This document shows, piece after piece, positions 49,152 through 63,500 of a stretch of 64,000 bases of DNA. Source of the DNA: Riptortus pedestris (Eukaryota; Arthropoda; Insecta; Hemiptera; Alydidae); assembly GCA_019009955.1 (NCBI GenBank), contig CM032232.1, forward strand, positions 72,036,501 through 72,100,500, given 5' to 3'. How positions within the stretch are numbered: position 1 is the first letter of the stretch; every line of letters starts with the position of its first letter. The translations under genes and the position numbers were made by a program. The notes under the pieces are model-generated. The model saw nothing but the letters and a program-made list of their open reading frames with translations, had not been told where the DNA came from and did no database searches.

Positions 49152-51595
49152 TATAAACAAATGTGAATGAGGAAATAATTTTTTCTCCGCTATTTATTTC
49201 CACAAATAATAATTTTTAAGTAGTTTACATGATTCGAAATACATTTGAGATGTGCACAACTCACTGTGAAGTTTGACTATATAAGGGTTACTGGCAAGTG
49301 CAATGGACAAAATTAAAATAATCTATTATGTATGTGTATATGTGTGTGTGTGTGTGTTTGTAAATAAATAATGGAATTTTGTCTATGCTTTAAAAGCATG
49401 TTAATAATTGTGGCTATTCTTTTAAATATTGTGTCCATTTTCCTATTGGATAACTATTCGTTGAAATATTCTAGAAATGAACAATTAATTTAATTTTCCT
49501 GTAAAGTTCCATTTTGCTTACTTTAGTCATTACTCAATTAGTGTTATTATATCTTTTTGACCAGTTAGAAAGAAACAGATATTGTTTTTAAAGGAGAGAA
49601 TCTTGTCACAATTGTTTAAAATAAAAGTTATTTTTAATTGAATTTAATTCTTAATCTACTTGATGTTGGTTTTATATATATATATATATATATATATGGT
49701 ACCTGCAAAAATGGATTTACATAAAGAAGTATAGATTAATTTTTCGACAGCGGCCAACATCTGGAACTGAGCATTTAGGCAGGCAACTAGAAAGGATGTT
49801 TTTGTTGGAGGAATCGATGGTAACCGGAACATGTATTATTATGTTATATTTATTTAATAATTAACATATTTAGTTTATCAATTCCTGCGACACCATATCC
49901 TTTCATCATCCCTACCTTTCTATTTTTATGCTACCATCCTTCATAGTTTCCCTTTTCGCCGATAGCGCTCCGAAGAGACTCTGTTCCAGATGGTAGTTCA
50001 ATACTTATTTAAGTATATTCCTTTCCTATTTTCTTTCCTTATGACAGAGAAGGATATACATTGTTGTTGTTGTTGTTTCATTGTTATGAATTTCAGATTT
50101 TCCTGATGGTTGTTGTGATTAAGGTAAAATGTTTGATATACATTTTTCTTCTTGGTCACAATTTTTGCTTAGTCATTACGAAACTCAATTTTGTAAAACT
50201 AGGTTCATAAATGACTGGAATCAGTATATTGCAATATTTTAATTGTTGAAGTTTTTGCAGTCAATAATGGTTTAGTTTCGTGTAATTCTTTCTTATTAAA
50301 TCTGTTAATGGTATCTCCTGTCTCTTTCATCATTTATAGGCAACCATTTAATTGCATTTATGCCACTATAATTTCTTTTAAAAGGTGAAGCTTTTTCACT
50401 GAACCTAATTTGCATCATCACCAAATTAATAGAACTGGTTTATTATTGGTGAGGAGACCTGTTGCTGACTCCAGATGTTGAATCAGCATCAATCCAGTTT
50501 AGTTTGCTCAGTTGTTATTCATTACTGTTAAAAAGAAATTCATCACTTGTTCATAATACTTACAATAGAGTTTATTTATAAGTTATATCATTTTGTGTGT
50601 TTAAAAGCAAGGTCTGATTGTAATACATGTTTAATTGTTAATTAGGAAAATGTCTGACGTACAAACTTCTGTCACATTAGATAGATGATGCACAAAGGAA
50701 GCAGGTTTTTCACATGCAATTTTGTTCTAATACAAAATTGACACATTTTAAAAATCCAAACACAGTCACTCATATTTAGTTTGGGAACATCTCCTGACAT
50801 CAATATACAATAGATTGATCTTTTTAGATTTTGTTATATTGCTATTATAGAGGGTATTCCTCCTAAATAATAATTTAGTTTCTTAATAATTTTATCTTAC
50901 AAAGGAATAGGGTATATTTATAAAGAACTGTTTAATTTAAAAGGTGGTTGTAGTAATATTGGATGTGCCTATTTTAACAAAATATATTTTTTTATATATA
51001 TATTATTTGTGTCTTGCCGAATTGTCATGGGCAAGGGATTAGTTCTTGAAGCATATTCTACGTATCTATTGCACGAAGAACTACTTTCACATTAACATTC
51101 TGTTGAAAATGTCACAAAATAGCCACATCCACAATTAATCCATAGCAATATTCATTTATTGTCTGCTTTTTACTTTGCTCCATTTGTATATTATTACTCA
51201 TTGGGGTCAAGTCAGCTTGGAGACCATGTCCCTTCTCCTGTCGTATAATAACAAGGGATTTTAAAGCCCTAAGTGTAATGAATCAGAATTCTGTTCTACA
51301 AATTAGTCTAACAATTTTCGAAGTGTAATATTATTATTTTAAGAAGACAAAACAATTTAAAATTGAAGTTAGCATGGCTATACATGAAGCAATCTTTCTA
51401 ACAATTCTGTAAAATATATTTTCTTTATAAACAAAATTTTCTTAAAACATCTTACCTAATAGAATATTTTAGGAAAAGTTTAATAATTCAAAATTGTTAT
51501 TTAAAGGAAGTTTATTTTATTGAAATATAGACAATACATTGATAAAGTTTAATTTTTAAACTTACAATTAGTGAAACATATTTTTCTAAAATGTC
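49152..51595. other. Convergent intergenic spacer between DDRGK1 and the clip protease
   Basis: AT-rich DNA with short microsatellites, a (TG)n at about 49336-49355 and a (TA)n at about 49673-49696. No exon or recognisable element is seen, though part must be the DDRGK1 3' UTR. Confidence 0.5.
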
Positions 51596-52102
51596 TTAAG
51601 GCTTTGCACTAGTCTCAGGCCAAACTTTTGATGTAATCCAGGTCAAGTAGTAAGAAATCCTTATATAAATTCCAGGAGAATTAGGTCCACCACAACCATT
51701 TCCTGAAGATGATATTCCAAGAATTCCAAAACTATATGTTGATTTTTTTGTACTTGTTGCCAGAGGCCCACCAGAATCTCCCTGCAGTAAATAAACAGGC
51801 TTAATATTATTTCTTTATTTTGAATAAGCTTAACAAGAAGAAAAAAGTCCTATTTGAACTCTAATGATTGCTTTAAAAAAAAGTCTAGTTTCAATATATA
51901 ACTTTTCGTAGTTTTATCAATCGATAGTTAAATATAGTATCTAGGTAGGTTAAGAACGAATCTTACGTCATCATCTAAGTTCTCTGATTATGAAGAACAA
52001 CTTGACATGGGTATAATAGTGACAAGTCAGCACCCTTCATAATCTTTATTTAGCTGTTGGTGCTAAATATAGATTGTTTAGAATACAAACTGTTTGATAT
52101 AC

Positions 52103-52169
<67 letters not shown>

Positions 52170-53465
52170 GTTATCTGTGTATCGGATGTAAAAGACAATG
52201 TTTACATAGTCCTCTTATTATGGGAGAAATAGAGAATAGAATGAGTGTTGCTGTCATAAGACTGCCGTTGAAACAGGTGAGAAATCTTAGTTTATGCAGC
52301 ACCTGCTTGAGGAACTTATAAAAGGATGATATTAGTTAATTAAAAAAACATTTTTACCTGGCATTCGTCCTTTCCTCCTGGAATGTGACCAGCACACAGT
52401 AAAGAAGGAGTAAATTCGCCTCTATGGAGTAATATTTTATAATATTTCTTACAATCATTAAGCTCAATAATTTCCAACTCAACTTTTCTTAGAGTTTTTA
52501 CTCCTTTGTCATCTTCTGAAAAAACATATGAAAGTTAGCACTTATTAATGTTAAATTAAGATGAATATCCATTGATAACCATCCATGAAATTTTAGGTTT
52601 ATTATTTCAGATAAGATGACTAAGGCTTATTTTATTTTCAAATTATTTGTAAATTATTGTGATTTGTACATAATAATTCTGGGGCAAAAAAAAATATGCA
52701 CAATTCATATATGCATATAAATAACGAAAAACTTTTGTTGTAGGAGGTCTGACCCTCCTAATAACTGTGCAAACATTAACTATTACTGTCCAAAAATCAC
52801 TAATTTCAGCTTTTTTCCCTCTCATGAGGTTGTTTTAAAGGTGGGATTTCTTCAGATCCATTGATATACATAGGGGATGACGAAAATAAGGTCAGTTAAA
52901 GATTCTATTTTATTTGATCGTTACCAAACTCGATATATAAACATTGTATGTAAAAACTAAAGATCAATTTTGTTAAGGGCTAAAGCCAAACTGGGGGAAG
53001 GGGGAGGTGAAGAAGAATCATAATATCTGCTGTACTATAAGTTGCATCGAATGATTTAAATTTAAATGTAAGGACCTTTACATCTGTAAGTAAGGAGCCT
53101 TAATCTGACTGAAGGTTGGATTTTGTTCTAAAGCTCAACCTCCTATGGTAGCTCAGTACCTTTTTTTACATTTTTTTTATTGCATTAAGAAAATGAAGCG
53201 ACCTCCCGATGCAGACCCCTGTGTTTCTTAAATTTGAATCTTTCCATTGTAAATCCCTAGATAACCATTCTTACTCATGTAATATTATTAACCACTTTAT
53301 TCGAAGCTTAAATGCTAGCTAAATATTAGGAGATTTCCCAGAAGGGAAATCAGCTATTGAGGTCGTACTCATGACGCGATTTTCGAAATTTTTCTTCAAA
53401 TGTCTATCAATCCTACCCAAGAGATGATGATGATTCAAAACTGTATGTGTGTGTGTGTGTATACA

Positions 53466-53530
<65 letters not shown>

Positions 53531-56500
53531 CTGTTACCACTCTAGCGGTCGCAATTTATGTCTTATCGTTGATATTTTTATACAAAAAGAAAGATCAAGT
53601 TCGTTAATGGCTGAAATCGGACAAGTGGGAGGGGGGGGGTTAGAGGGGGAGAATTTCGAAAATTGTTAATATATCCGCTATAATGCGTTGGATCGAAAAA
53701 TTGTATAGAACCAATCTTATTGCAAATGTAGTGCTCTACAAATGTTTTGTACATTTTTTCACTATCTTGATTATTAACTGGGATATTTGTATATTTTAGT
53801 TTTCGGTCTAACAGAGATATTTGTATATTTTAATTTCGGTCTTCAGTAAAGCCCCACTCCTACTCATCTCATATTAACTCTATTCAATTATGTTATGAAA
53901 CACTTTATTTGAAGCTTAAATACCAAATACTGTTTTCATTGAACTTTTAAGATTTGAGATAAATGAAAATACGTGGCGCACGTAATGCGTGCATGGAAAT
54001 AATTACGTTGTATGATGTCGTCACCAATTAATATTTTACATTCTTAACTCGAAAATGTTTATTTAGTCTATACCATACTTCATATTTAACCATTTCATGC
54101 AGCACTTAAGTTCATAGTCTTTAATGGCTGAAATTGAACTAGGAATAGAGGGGGGGGGATTCGAAAATTTAAAATATTTCCAAATGGCAGGTTTGATGGA
54201 TGGTAGGTAGATTTCAACAGTTCCTTGACAATAATACTGAACAGTTTAAAACATTTATCATGTTATACATAGTTTAGCATACCAACCTTCATTGATTTTT
54301 CCCCACCCACTGGCAATGCCTTTAGTATGCTCCAAGTATTCGTGCTCAAATAGTAGGCATCCAGGTGCTATGCTTTCAGAAAGGACAAATGGATCTTCTA
54401 CATGCAAGAGTGCAAGGTCGTCAGGAGTCCTGAAAGCGTTGTACCTGGGATGCATCAAGGCTCTTGAAGTCCGCCTGATTTGAGCTTCTGGATTGGTAAG
54501 ATCTATAGATCCTGCCAGAATCCAAGTAGACCACCTTAATTATAAAGAAAAAAGATATTAAATTTGTGTATTAAATGAGTACCTCGCTTCTTTAGCAATG
54601 CATTTTTATAAGGGCACTCCAGAAAAGAGGGTTCTAAAATGTTTACAGCCAAACTGGTGTTTAGATGAAAAATGTACAAAGCAAAATTTTTTAGCCCTTC
54701 ACTTCTTAATGTAATAGGCTGCTGGTCAATAAAAAAAGAGCCCTGCGAAAAATAGTTGAATATGTCCAAGAACGTCCAAGGAAAGCAATAGGAATATTGG
54801 ATGGAGTTGTATGCCGAACCTCCCATCATCAGAGGGATCAACAAAGCCAGCCTGCCCAAGAATGTGCTATATGGTACACCAGAAGAAAGTAGGAAAATGG
54901 GTTGACAGAGGAATGACCTGGAGAAAGACTTGCGGAGGTTAAGAATCCGAAGTTGGAGTATCTCGGGGACAAATAAACTTTGAATGTTACACTATCGATC
55001 AAGTACATATGTTAGGAGGCGAAATGATAACAGAAAGAATAGGGATTTTCAGGTGAGGGAAAATGGTAAATCGTAATTATCTCCTTTGAGATCGAACGGT
55101 GAATCGAAAGATGTTATATAACATTCTGGTTATTTTCTAAAATTGCTATTCTGTATTTGTTGCATTCTTTAGACATCAGCCCCCCCCCATTTTCAATTGA
55201 ACTATTAATCATTGAATATTTGCTCCTTAAAGTTTGTCTTTTTTACATAGGTTCTTACTCTTGGAGAAACAGGGAATGGCTCAATCTTTGTTTCCATGGA
55301 AGATCGTATGACTCACCGAAGCCGTTAATGAAATGTAAAGAAGCGAGTAAATCAGGATAATAAATGTAAAAACACAAATTATACTTTACACCGTCATAAT
55401 GATGCAATGTCCTGCAGTCAAGACATAATTTGGACTTATTAGCGTACCTCCACATTTCCAGTCTATAATTCCAGATTCATTTCCTTCGTTGCCTATCGCA
55501 ACCTACAAATAAAGCAATATTAAATTTCTAGTGTTGAAATTATGTTCCATATCATAAATTCGTAAAATAAATTTAATCATGATCATTTTGTAATTTATTA
55601 GATTTTTTAATTAAATAAAAATCACTAGGATTAATGTTCTATTGATAGTAATGTTGGGAAATATGCGTCCATTGGTATAGTTGAGAAGTTTTTGCTACTT
55701 GAAACTTATGTATATTTAATCACGTATTTAAGAATTACAAAGAAAATGAGGGCATCCTACAAAAGATTGCCGTAGATGAAGCCAGGGCAGGAATCTAGAA
55801 CCTTTAGGGAAGTAATCCTGCTCCGACAAATTAGCGACGAGTTAGGGCCTCCACCCACTAGAGCCAACGGCGATCATAAGTCTTACAATTAGGTTCAACA
55901 TTTATTTAATATACCCAATTTTCGCTTTTAACCATCTTCAGGGCCTACTATGCATAAAACAGCAATAATAATGATAAATTATTCTCAAGAGTTCCTGAAT
56001 TCCCAAATAAAAGTTGTTGTCTTTGTTGTGGAAGCTGAAGTTACTTCCTCCTCGTTCAGTTCTTCTTTAGAGTACCTTACTCTAAAATTTCTAATGGAAA
56101 GGTATATTTTTTAATGACGGATTATCATATGTAATCAAATATTAAAATGATTTTCTATCGGATATTTTTTTTTTCTGACGCTGTATTAAGGCTTAAATTA
56201 CCAAAATACTTGATTTGACACTAAATAGGTTCTATTGTTCATGAGGAAATTACACCCACATCGATAACGTTAAATTTTATGCCAACGATTTTACTCACAT
56301 GGAAACATTTTGTCAATTAAATTGTATTTGGTTAATGGGATAGTATATATACCATGTAAGGAAATTCCAGGTCATTAGCTAATTCACCACCAATAATTCG
56401 ACGTTGAATTTGGTTTTTAGGCGTATTGTAATTACTTCCTTTTTCAAATATCACCTTCTGATATTCCAGGCATTCTGAAAAGAAGAGGAAAATCTAAATA

Positions 56501-58048
56501 TGATTAGGTATGAAATGATATCAATATAGCCAACAGCCCTATGTCTTCAACAATATTGTATCCTAGGAGAAGTTCCTTGGAGTAAAGGATTTATGAACTG
56601 GAATTTCCCAAGAAAGTTCTCCGCCTTTCTTCAGAATGAATAAGCTGTCCAAAAGTATTTTCTTGGAATATTCCAGTTCCATATGTTATCGATAGTATTT
56701 AACTTACTATTTCTTAAAATGAGGGGATCCAGACAACATACATTTCTTCCACAGGTATCCCACAGCGTCGCAGCCTCACCATAACAATCTCCAGCAGGTA
56801 AGCACATTCCTGATCTATTGAATATCCTACAAACTGATGAAAAAACTAGGGCTTAGGTTGGGTATCATAATGCTTAATGTTTATTTAGAGAATCTGCTTT
56901 TTCAAATTAAATATACTAAAACTAAAATCGGTTAATGGCTGAAATCGGAGCTAGAAGGGAGGGATCAAAAAGGCGAAATATCTCTTTTGTATTAGGCGTC
57001 TTCGCTAGGAAGTCATTCCTGTTCTTGAATAAGGCCTTAACTCCAACGAGTTTCGTGTAATCCGCTATATTTCTCGGACTTCATAATCGGCTTGTTCTTA
57101 TTGCCTTTGCTTTCATCCAAATATGACTGACTTATAGTTTCCATCACATAGGGGATGGGGGTTTAGAGAAGAGGGGAAATAAAAAAAAACATTTGGTATT
57201 TAGACTTTAAATAATGTGCTTCATAATATAACAGATTGCAAAAGTCTAATGCCCCCCCCCCTCTTCTCCCACACATTAGTTTATGAGAAACGCCAGTTTG
57301 CCCTAAGTGTATTTAATACTTTATTTAATTAAAACGTGAAAATAAAGTTGTAGTATTGTGAAGATAATGTGATCAGATTTGTTAATATAATTTAATGTAT
57401 TACAGGATTGAGATCTTAAATGAGTGGTAGGTTGGCACCACTGAGCCTAGGGAGGAGTGAGGATACTTCCTTTATCCTATCAGTTCTGCTGCTTCCCTGT
57501 CAGCCTCATATTGGTCTATGTTTACATTCAGATTGATGCTTATACTTTTAGCAATGTAGTGTTATTCTCAGAAATGTGAATTTGTTTAATTATCATAAAT
57601 AAATTATATAAAAGGATGAACACTGGGGAGGTGCACCTAGTTATTTATTAACTCTTAAGATATGATGGACTTAACTGGACACACTATGTACCAATATGAA
57701 TATACAATTTACAATCGAGACTTACAAAAGAGTATTTTTAATAGCGATTATGACATACCTAAAACAGCTGTCACCATTGGGCTTTGTACTGGAATAAAAG
57801 GAACTTTTTTATTCATACATGGTTCGGAAGACACAATACATTCTATGATCATGGACATGGTCCATTACGTTATAAAAAAAACTACATGCACAGGAGATGG
57901 GAAATATAAAAATATTGTGGACAGTGAAGCCTTACATAACAAATAATTTTTATTAAAAAATCCACAGCAACAATGGGTATAAACCCCAAACACTGGCGCT
58001 GCTATTTTCAAATTACCATACTCACCAAAATTCATAAGACACTTGATG

Positions 58049-58110
<62 letters not shown>

Positions 58111-58210
58111 TGTGTATGTAATAGTTACCTCTACCAATAGCCAAGGATTTATCAATGGATTCAAAAACTATGTATGCAATACTCAAAAATGCAGCCGAAA
58201 TCACACTCAT
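51596..58210 (-). CDS. Clip-domain trypsin-like serine protease
   Basis: Exons on the minus strand: 58129-58210 (signal), 56708-56833 (clip), 56353-56474, 55392-55502, 55259-55311, 54287-54534, 52358-52515 and 51596-51781. They give 1086 nt, or 361 residues, all phases agreeing. The protein is a secreted zymogen of the type acting in insect Toll and melanisation cascades. It has a signal peptide (MSVISAAFLSIAYIVF) and a clip domain with cysteines 29, 38, 44, 55, 60 and 61. Activation would cleave after Arg95 in QRR-IIGG. The catalytic His142 is in VLTAGHC, Asp204 in DDLALL and Ser303 in GDSGGP. Asp six residues before the Ser (KDECQGDSGG) predicts trypsin-like cleavage after Arg or Lys. The first exon and the 53-nt exon are the least certain. 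An in-frame 84-nt exon at 57759-57842 could also be included. The ligand and pathway are not known. Confidence 0.85.
52107..52163. repeat. (TA)n microsatellite
   Basis: About 28 TA units in the intron between the last two protease exons pair. Confidence 0.95.
52850..53320 (+). mobile_element. Degenerate HINE/DINE-1-like body fragment
   Basis: It has 'gatgacgaaaataaggtc', 'gatcgttaccaaactcgat', a G-run and 'cactttattcgaagcttaaa' in family order. The ends are missing. It abuts the better copy that starts at 53331 and lies in the protease intron. Confidence 0.4.
53331..53990 (+). mobile_element. HINE/DINE-1-like element, 3' hairpin lost
   Basis: It has a 5' subterminal repeat (GGAGATTTCCC and GGGAAATCAGCT), the 5' block, and a long compound microsatellite (TG then TA, 53440-53525). 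The core with a G-run follows. A small direct duplication ('cggtctaacagagatatttg', twice near 53800) lies inside. It ends near a 'gatgacgtgg'-like stretch without the usual hairpin. Confidence 0.55.
57895..57995 (+). mobile_element. Helitron-like fragment
   Basis: It matches the block before the 3' end of the elements at 9002-9120 (plus) and 19380-19490 (minus): 'gggaaatataaaaatat', then 'gtgaagccttacataac' and 'gggtataaaccccaaacact'. Both ends are missing. It adjoins the candidate protease exon at 57759-57842. Confidence 0.45.
58053..58107. repeat. (TA)n microsatellite
   Basis: About 27 TA units just downstream (on the minus strand) of the candidate signal-peptide exon. Confidence 0.95.
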
Positions 58211-58299
58211 CTTTGCGAAAATAAAAATATTTATTTCTTTTCATTTAAGATAAATAGCTTCCTTACTGAATCTTTACGAGAAGTATTGTGTATATAAGG

Positions 58300-60430
58300 A
58301 AGTTGCAGAGCCATTAACGATAATGTTTCAAAGTGTAATTATGGAAATGATTTCCTTTGTAGTTAACAGGGATGAAATTGCCTTTATTTAACATTTTTTT
58401 TCCGAATCAGCAATTAGTTTATTTTAATGGCATGAACACCGAAATGGGATATTCTTATAACTGAGTGTATTCAAAGAGCACAGTACCTTTTGGTAATAGC
58501 AAAAGACTAGAAATAAAAGGCAAAATTTCCTCAAAATATTATATGTATAATATGTCATTGATAGTGAATTAGACTGGCAAGAGAATTACTACCACTATAA
58601 TATTTATCCCTCATGATATGTGCATGCAACTGAGAAGTCATTGGTATTATGTTTATTTATTTACTTTTCAGTTTTAAATAGCCCCACATCCTAATAACCA
58701 CATTTTCATAATAAGCTAATATGTCAAGACTTATTCAGATCTTAAATACTAAGATTTATTTACATTGTTACAGGGCATTTCTAAATACTTCAAGTGGTAT
58801 CTATTATTGAATTCCTATAAATATGTTTTATACACATTAAAAGGTATAAGAACCATGCTAACCTAATAAATGGTTCATCCCACAGAAGTGCCGATTCAAT
58901 CCCCCTCCCCCACCATTTAGGATTAAATAGCACTACCGGTGAAAGAAGGCATGCAAATATAGGTTAAGAATACTTTTCAATTCATGTGTTTCATATACAG
59001 AAATAACTTTGAAGTTAGTTGACAGAAAAAAAAAATAAGTCAGTACAGGATATGGATAGAAATTTGTTTGCTCAAATTATTTATTCTTCATAATTCTAGC
59101 GAATAAATACAAAAAATAGGACTAGTAAATGCTTAACAAATAGAAAAAAAAAATTAACATATATGGTTTTTTACTGTCCTGAAAAAGGTTGGCTTTTGAA
59201 ATATATTATTAACAATTAACATTGCGTCAATATAAGATGTATCTAATAAACTCAGTATGTAACAATGAATCCACAACATTACAGAGAAAAAATATACAAA
59301 ATGGCAAAGCTTTCAATGGATATAAAGATCCATTAGAACGTGCCCATCATATAAATGCATAATTGAAATACATTGAAGGTTATAACATAGGATCCCCTGC
59401 CCTCCCTTATTTCTAGGCCAACTATACATTTATTTATATAAAGAAAATGTAATACAGGTTCTGGTGACTTAACTCTAAATGCAGTTGGGGAAGGTTTTCT
59501 TTTCCTTCATGAGAAAATCATGAATGGTATCCTTAATAATTAAAATAATATTAAGAATAAAGTACAAAAGTGAGATATATAAAACATTAATATTTCTGCT
59601 TAAATATAATTTCAATAAATATTTAAGCTCCTGAAAACCTTGAAAGACATAATTTGAGAACTTTTGACAAATTAAAAAGAAAAATATTTTTAAATTTACA
59701 AAATACATGATGACTAGAAATAGTAATTTATTACAGAAATAAAGCATGCTTGCTGGTGTAAATATATGCCAAGTTATCAAATCACTTTCAACAATGAACT
59801 TGAATCAAAATTAATAAACACCTTATAAAATTCAAAACTGAGAAATACAACTTTTACAAATAATATTAAAAAATATTAGCAATGTATAATACTTTCCAAC
59901 AAATAATAATTCTTTAGTCAATATTAGTTCTGCAAGAAATGAGATTATGGAAGAATAATAAGTTTATTTACAAGTTAATATGAAACTAAAACGTACATAC
60001 TCTCAATGTGAATTAAGAAAAAGGAAACAAATACCAATTAGAAAGATTATAATTACATAAATAAAATTTTGTTAATATTTCCCTTTGAAGAAGAATAAAT
60101 AAAAACTCTGGTTTAGAGGGGATTTTCCAATGAAAATATATCAATAAGATGATATACTAAAAATCTTTCCATGATAATAAATGATTACAAAACTAATTTA
60201 TGGTACGACAGTCCTGAAGGACCACAAGCCGTCATAAAGATTATTGAATATGAAAGGATATGTAATTAGTTACATGTTGTATTTCCAAGGGTATTTATAA
60301 ATGTATGTAAGGGTGATCTTTTTATTCAGCAAAAGAAGATAAAATTTAAATAGTAGTTAGTAGTCTGGGACTGATTAATTCAAAGAAAATTGTCTGGATT
60401 AGTATAAAATGTAGTTGATTAGTGAGTCAT
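58300..60430. other. AT-rich DNA upstream of the protease, no gene seen
   Basis: The 5' flank of the protease gene on the minus strand. Frames open here (for example near 59475-59780) are low-complexity. No promoter element can be named with confidence. Confidence 0.5.
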
Positions 60431-60439
60431 TAAATAGCT

Positions 60440-60575
60440 ATAGAGGTTCAGGTTTGCCATGTAAGTTAAGGTGATGGTATTATAAGTCATGGTAAACCTA
60501 GAGTCATGGGTTCGATTTTCACACATAGGCAATAGAATTTATTTAACTGAAGAACTTACTAAATAAGATATGAAT
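60440..60575 (+). mobile_element. SINE copy, tRNA-derived
   Basis: An A-box-like 'tttgccatgtaagttaaggt' and a B-box-like GGGTTCGATTTTC are followed by 'atttatttaactgaag' and 'actaaataag', in the order seen at 36541. The 3' tail is not clear. Confidence 0.5.
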
Positions 60576-60579
60576 ATGA

Positions 60580-63500
60580 ATATAGACAATTTTTAAAGTA
60601 TTCATTTCATTTGCCCTACATGTTTTAAAGTCCTTATGACCTCTACAAAAGTCAGTCATAGACATATTTTAAATGATGTTAGTTTGAATGGGTTTTCTCC
60701 GATTTGTTGCATCAATAGCAAAATAACCACTTATTTTCTCTAATTAGATCATTTTCTTTTTTTGTTGAGGGTGTTTGATAGAAACATCTTTATGCCTTAA
60801 AAGCTTCAATTTTTATATAACCACACAGTGACTATGAATAAAAAAAAAAACCTAATTATTCAAAGTACTTTAACCTCAGAATAATAAATATGAGCTATTT
60901 GTTTTTGAACTATTTTAGAATGAATTGAATAATAGGAAAAATGAATTCAGTAAATATTCTTCTTATTCTGGACCCAATATTCATTTATGAAGAAAATATA
61001 ATAAATATTATGTAGCATAAAACTCTTAGAAGATAGATACGGGAAATAGCTTCTGGTTGGTTAAATGATTTTAAAAAAAATTAATGTGGATGAACAAAAT
61101 AGACCTATTTTCTTCCACATTAAGTTACTAATGTGTATAAATTGACTTGCTATGAAGGGAAATAACCAATTTTGTTCATCCACACAGATTCGTTCCTCTA
61201 CTACCGAGCATCCCTGGAAGAATAAATTAAAGTTAATAGCAGTAGTATAACAGGTAGTAATAACTTACTAACACAAGTAGATAAGGCCTGTTTTTATCAA
61301 GTAAACTATGGATTTCACACTAAATTTATTTCTGATTGAGGTTATAGTGTTCTTGAGGATGCCAAACTTGAATAGCAAGTGACATAAATATCTTAAAATC
61401 TGTATTTCTGTCTTCTCCATAAAAACACAAAATTAAAAGTGCAAGGAGTGAGTGGTCCACTCATATCCAACTCTTCCCTAGATAATTGGTAGAGCGAGAG
61501 AGTGTTTGAATTATGATGATTTTTTTTTTAAATTCCATATATTTTGCTATAAGTAATTGATGGTTCATACATGAAACTATGTTATCTATACAACTGAATT
61601 CATTTAACTTATACGTTGTTCAATGAAATTATTTAGTTTCACAGTTACTTAAATTCCTTGCTCCTTATGAATCGCATAAAGAATGCAAACATTTGGCAAT
61701 GTAATAGTTTGACTTCTTAAATATCTTTAATTATTTTTTTATTTAAGGGGTGGAAATATATTTGTTCATAAATATTATTTTTAAAAAAAGTGATACATTT
61801 ATATTTCAATAGAGGAATAACTTTTTTTATTGAATGCATTATAAAATTAAATGCAAACAGTTTCAAATAAAACTTGTCGTTACACTGTTCTATTTCGTAT
61901 ATTCTATATAAAGGGTAAATATAACTATAAAATCATATTTTGGGTAATGAAAATGGTCAGAATAGGTAAAAAATAGTTTCAAAATTTAATAAAGAAAAAT
62001 AATATTAAATAACTTAAATAATACATAATTAATAAACAAAAACATACTTTTTAAGAGAAGCAATATATTTAAATTAGATTATTGTTTGTTTTTGAGATGC
62101 TATGCATGAAATGAGAAAAACAAAAGAGGAAAAGTTAAATTTCCAAAAATACACTTTACGAATTACTAATAGCTATCAATAATAATAGAGAATTGAGAGA
62201 TCTAGCTTTCAAAAATTTGAGATAATATTAACCCATCTTTTAATGTTATTAAAACAAATTAAAGGCGAATATTTTTGATTAGAGATTCTAACAAGTACAC
62301 ACGATATTATGCTGTGAAAGTAAGTATTTTTATTATGACAATGCTGATTAATTAATTGAAATATACTGGCAAAGTGGTTGGACAAGGAGTAATCATTTCA
62401 ACAAAGAAAGAAAAAGGTCTGATGTTCAATGATGCTGATTAAAATATCGGGACTAAATATAAAATAATTATTAAAATCAGCATGTGCCTTCAGATTAGTT
62501 GACATCAGATTATAAATACAGTAATTTCAAGATTACTATATTTTGTTTTCTTTTCAGTACAAACTTTACTATATAAAAAATTTCCCTGCATAACACAATA
62601 TAAAGATAGAGGGACTATCCCTAACCATTATAATGAATAGTAAAATCAATTAGACATGAACTCCCTAACATCGGAAAGGTTAGCCAGTATAATCTCAAAC
62701 CCAAGTTATTTCTAACTCTAGATGAAACCAAAAATTAATATTTTAAGGTTTTATGTTCAACTAATAGTGACTACTCACTTCAATAATAATCAGCTTCTGA
62801 TTTAATTAAAAAGAAATAAATAATAAATTTGTTTTTAAAAAAAGAAAGTCTTACACTGTTACTTTGGTCTGTCTCCTGAACTTAAAATAATTTTTAATAT
62901 ATAATATATGTTATTTCAGTTTTAATTCACAATTCAATATTACATTTTTAAAAATGGGCAGTTCAGCATTTAAAGAAGGAAATAAATGGAAATTAACAGT
63001 GAATTATATTTACCATAACAATAAAGTATACTGTTTAGGCCAAAGGGCAATTACCCACAAAATATATGAAAATGGATTTTTTTTTCCAGTATTTAATATT
63101 CTTTGTTTATACTAACTGGCAGGAGTCATAAATAGTAGGAAAAATATTCAAAATTGGTAAAAATATATTTTAATTCTTCATTTAACAATGAATGAAAAAG
63201 GGGAAATATAAAATCCCACAAATATGAAAAACCAATGTTTTTCTCAATTTCTTTATTTTCAAGGTTACATCTTTACTATATTTCCGCTATTCAATCTAAC
63301 TCCTAATACCAACAGGAATGTTCATTTTATCAAAACTATATATAAAAAAAATGCTGTACTGCTATTGTCTTTAGACTAATGCATTTTCTTTAAAAGTAAC
63401 TTCCTGTTAGATTCATTTATTTCCTGTAGGTAAATGAAGTTGGCTAGATTGCATAGCCAGAGTTGTAACCTTTAAAATAAAACAAATTGAGACTGACTTT

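Noticed and set aside
57662..57946. 94-codon open frame on the plus strand beginning MMDLTGHTM
   Set aside because: It overlaps a Helitron-like fragment and the antisense of a candidate protease exon, and shows no family motif.
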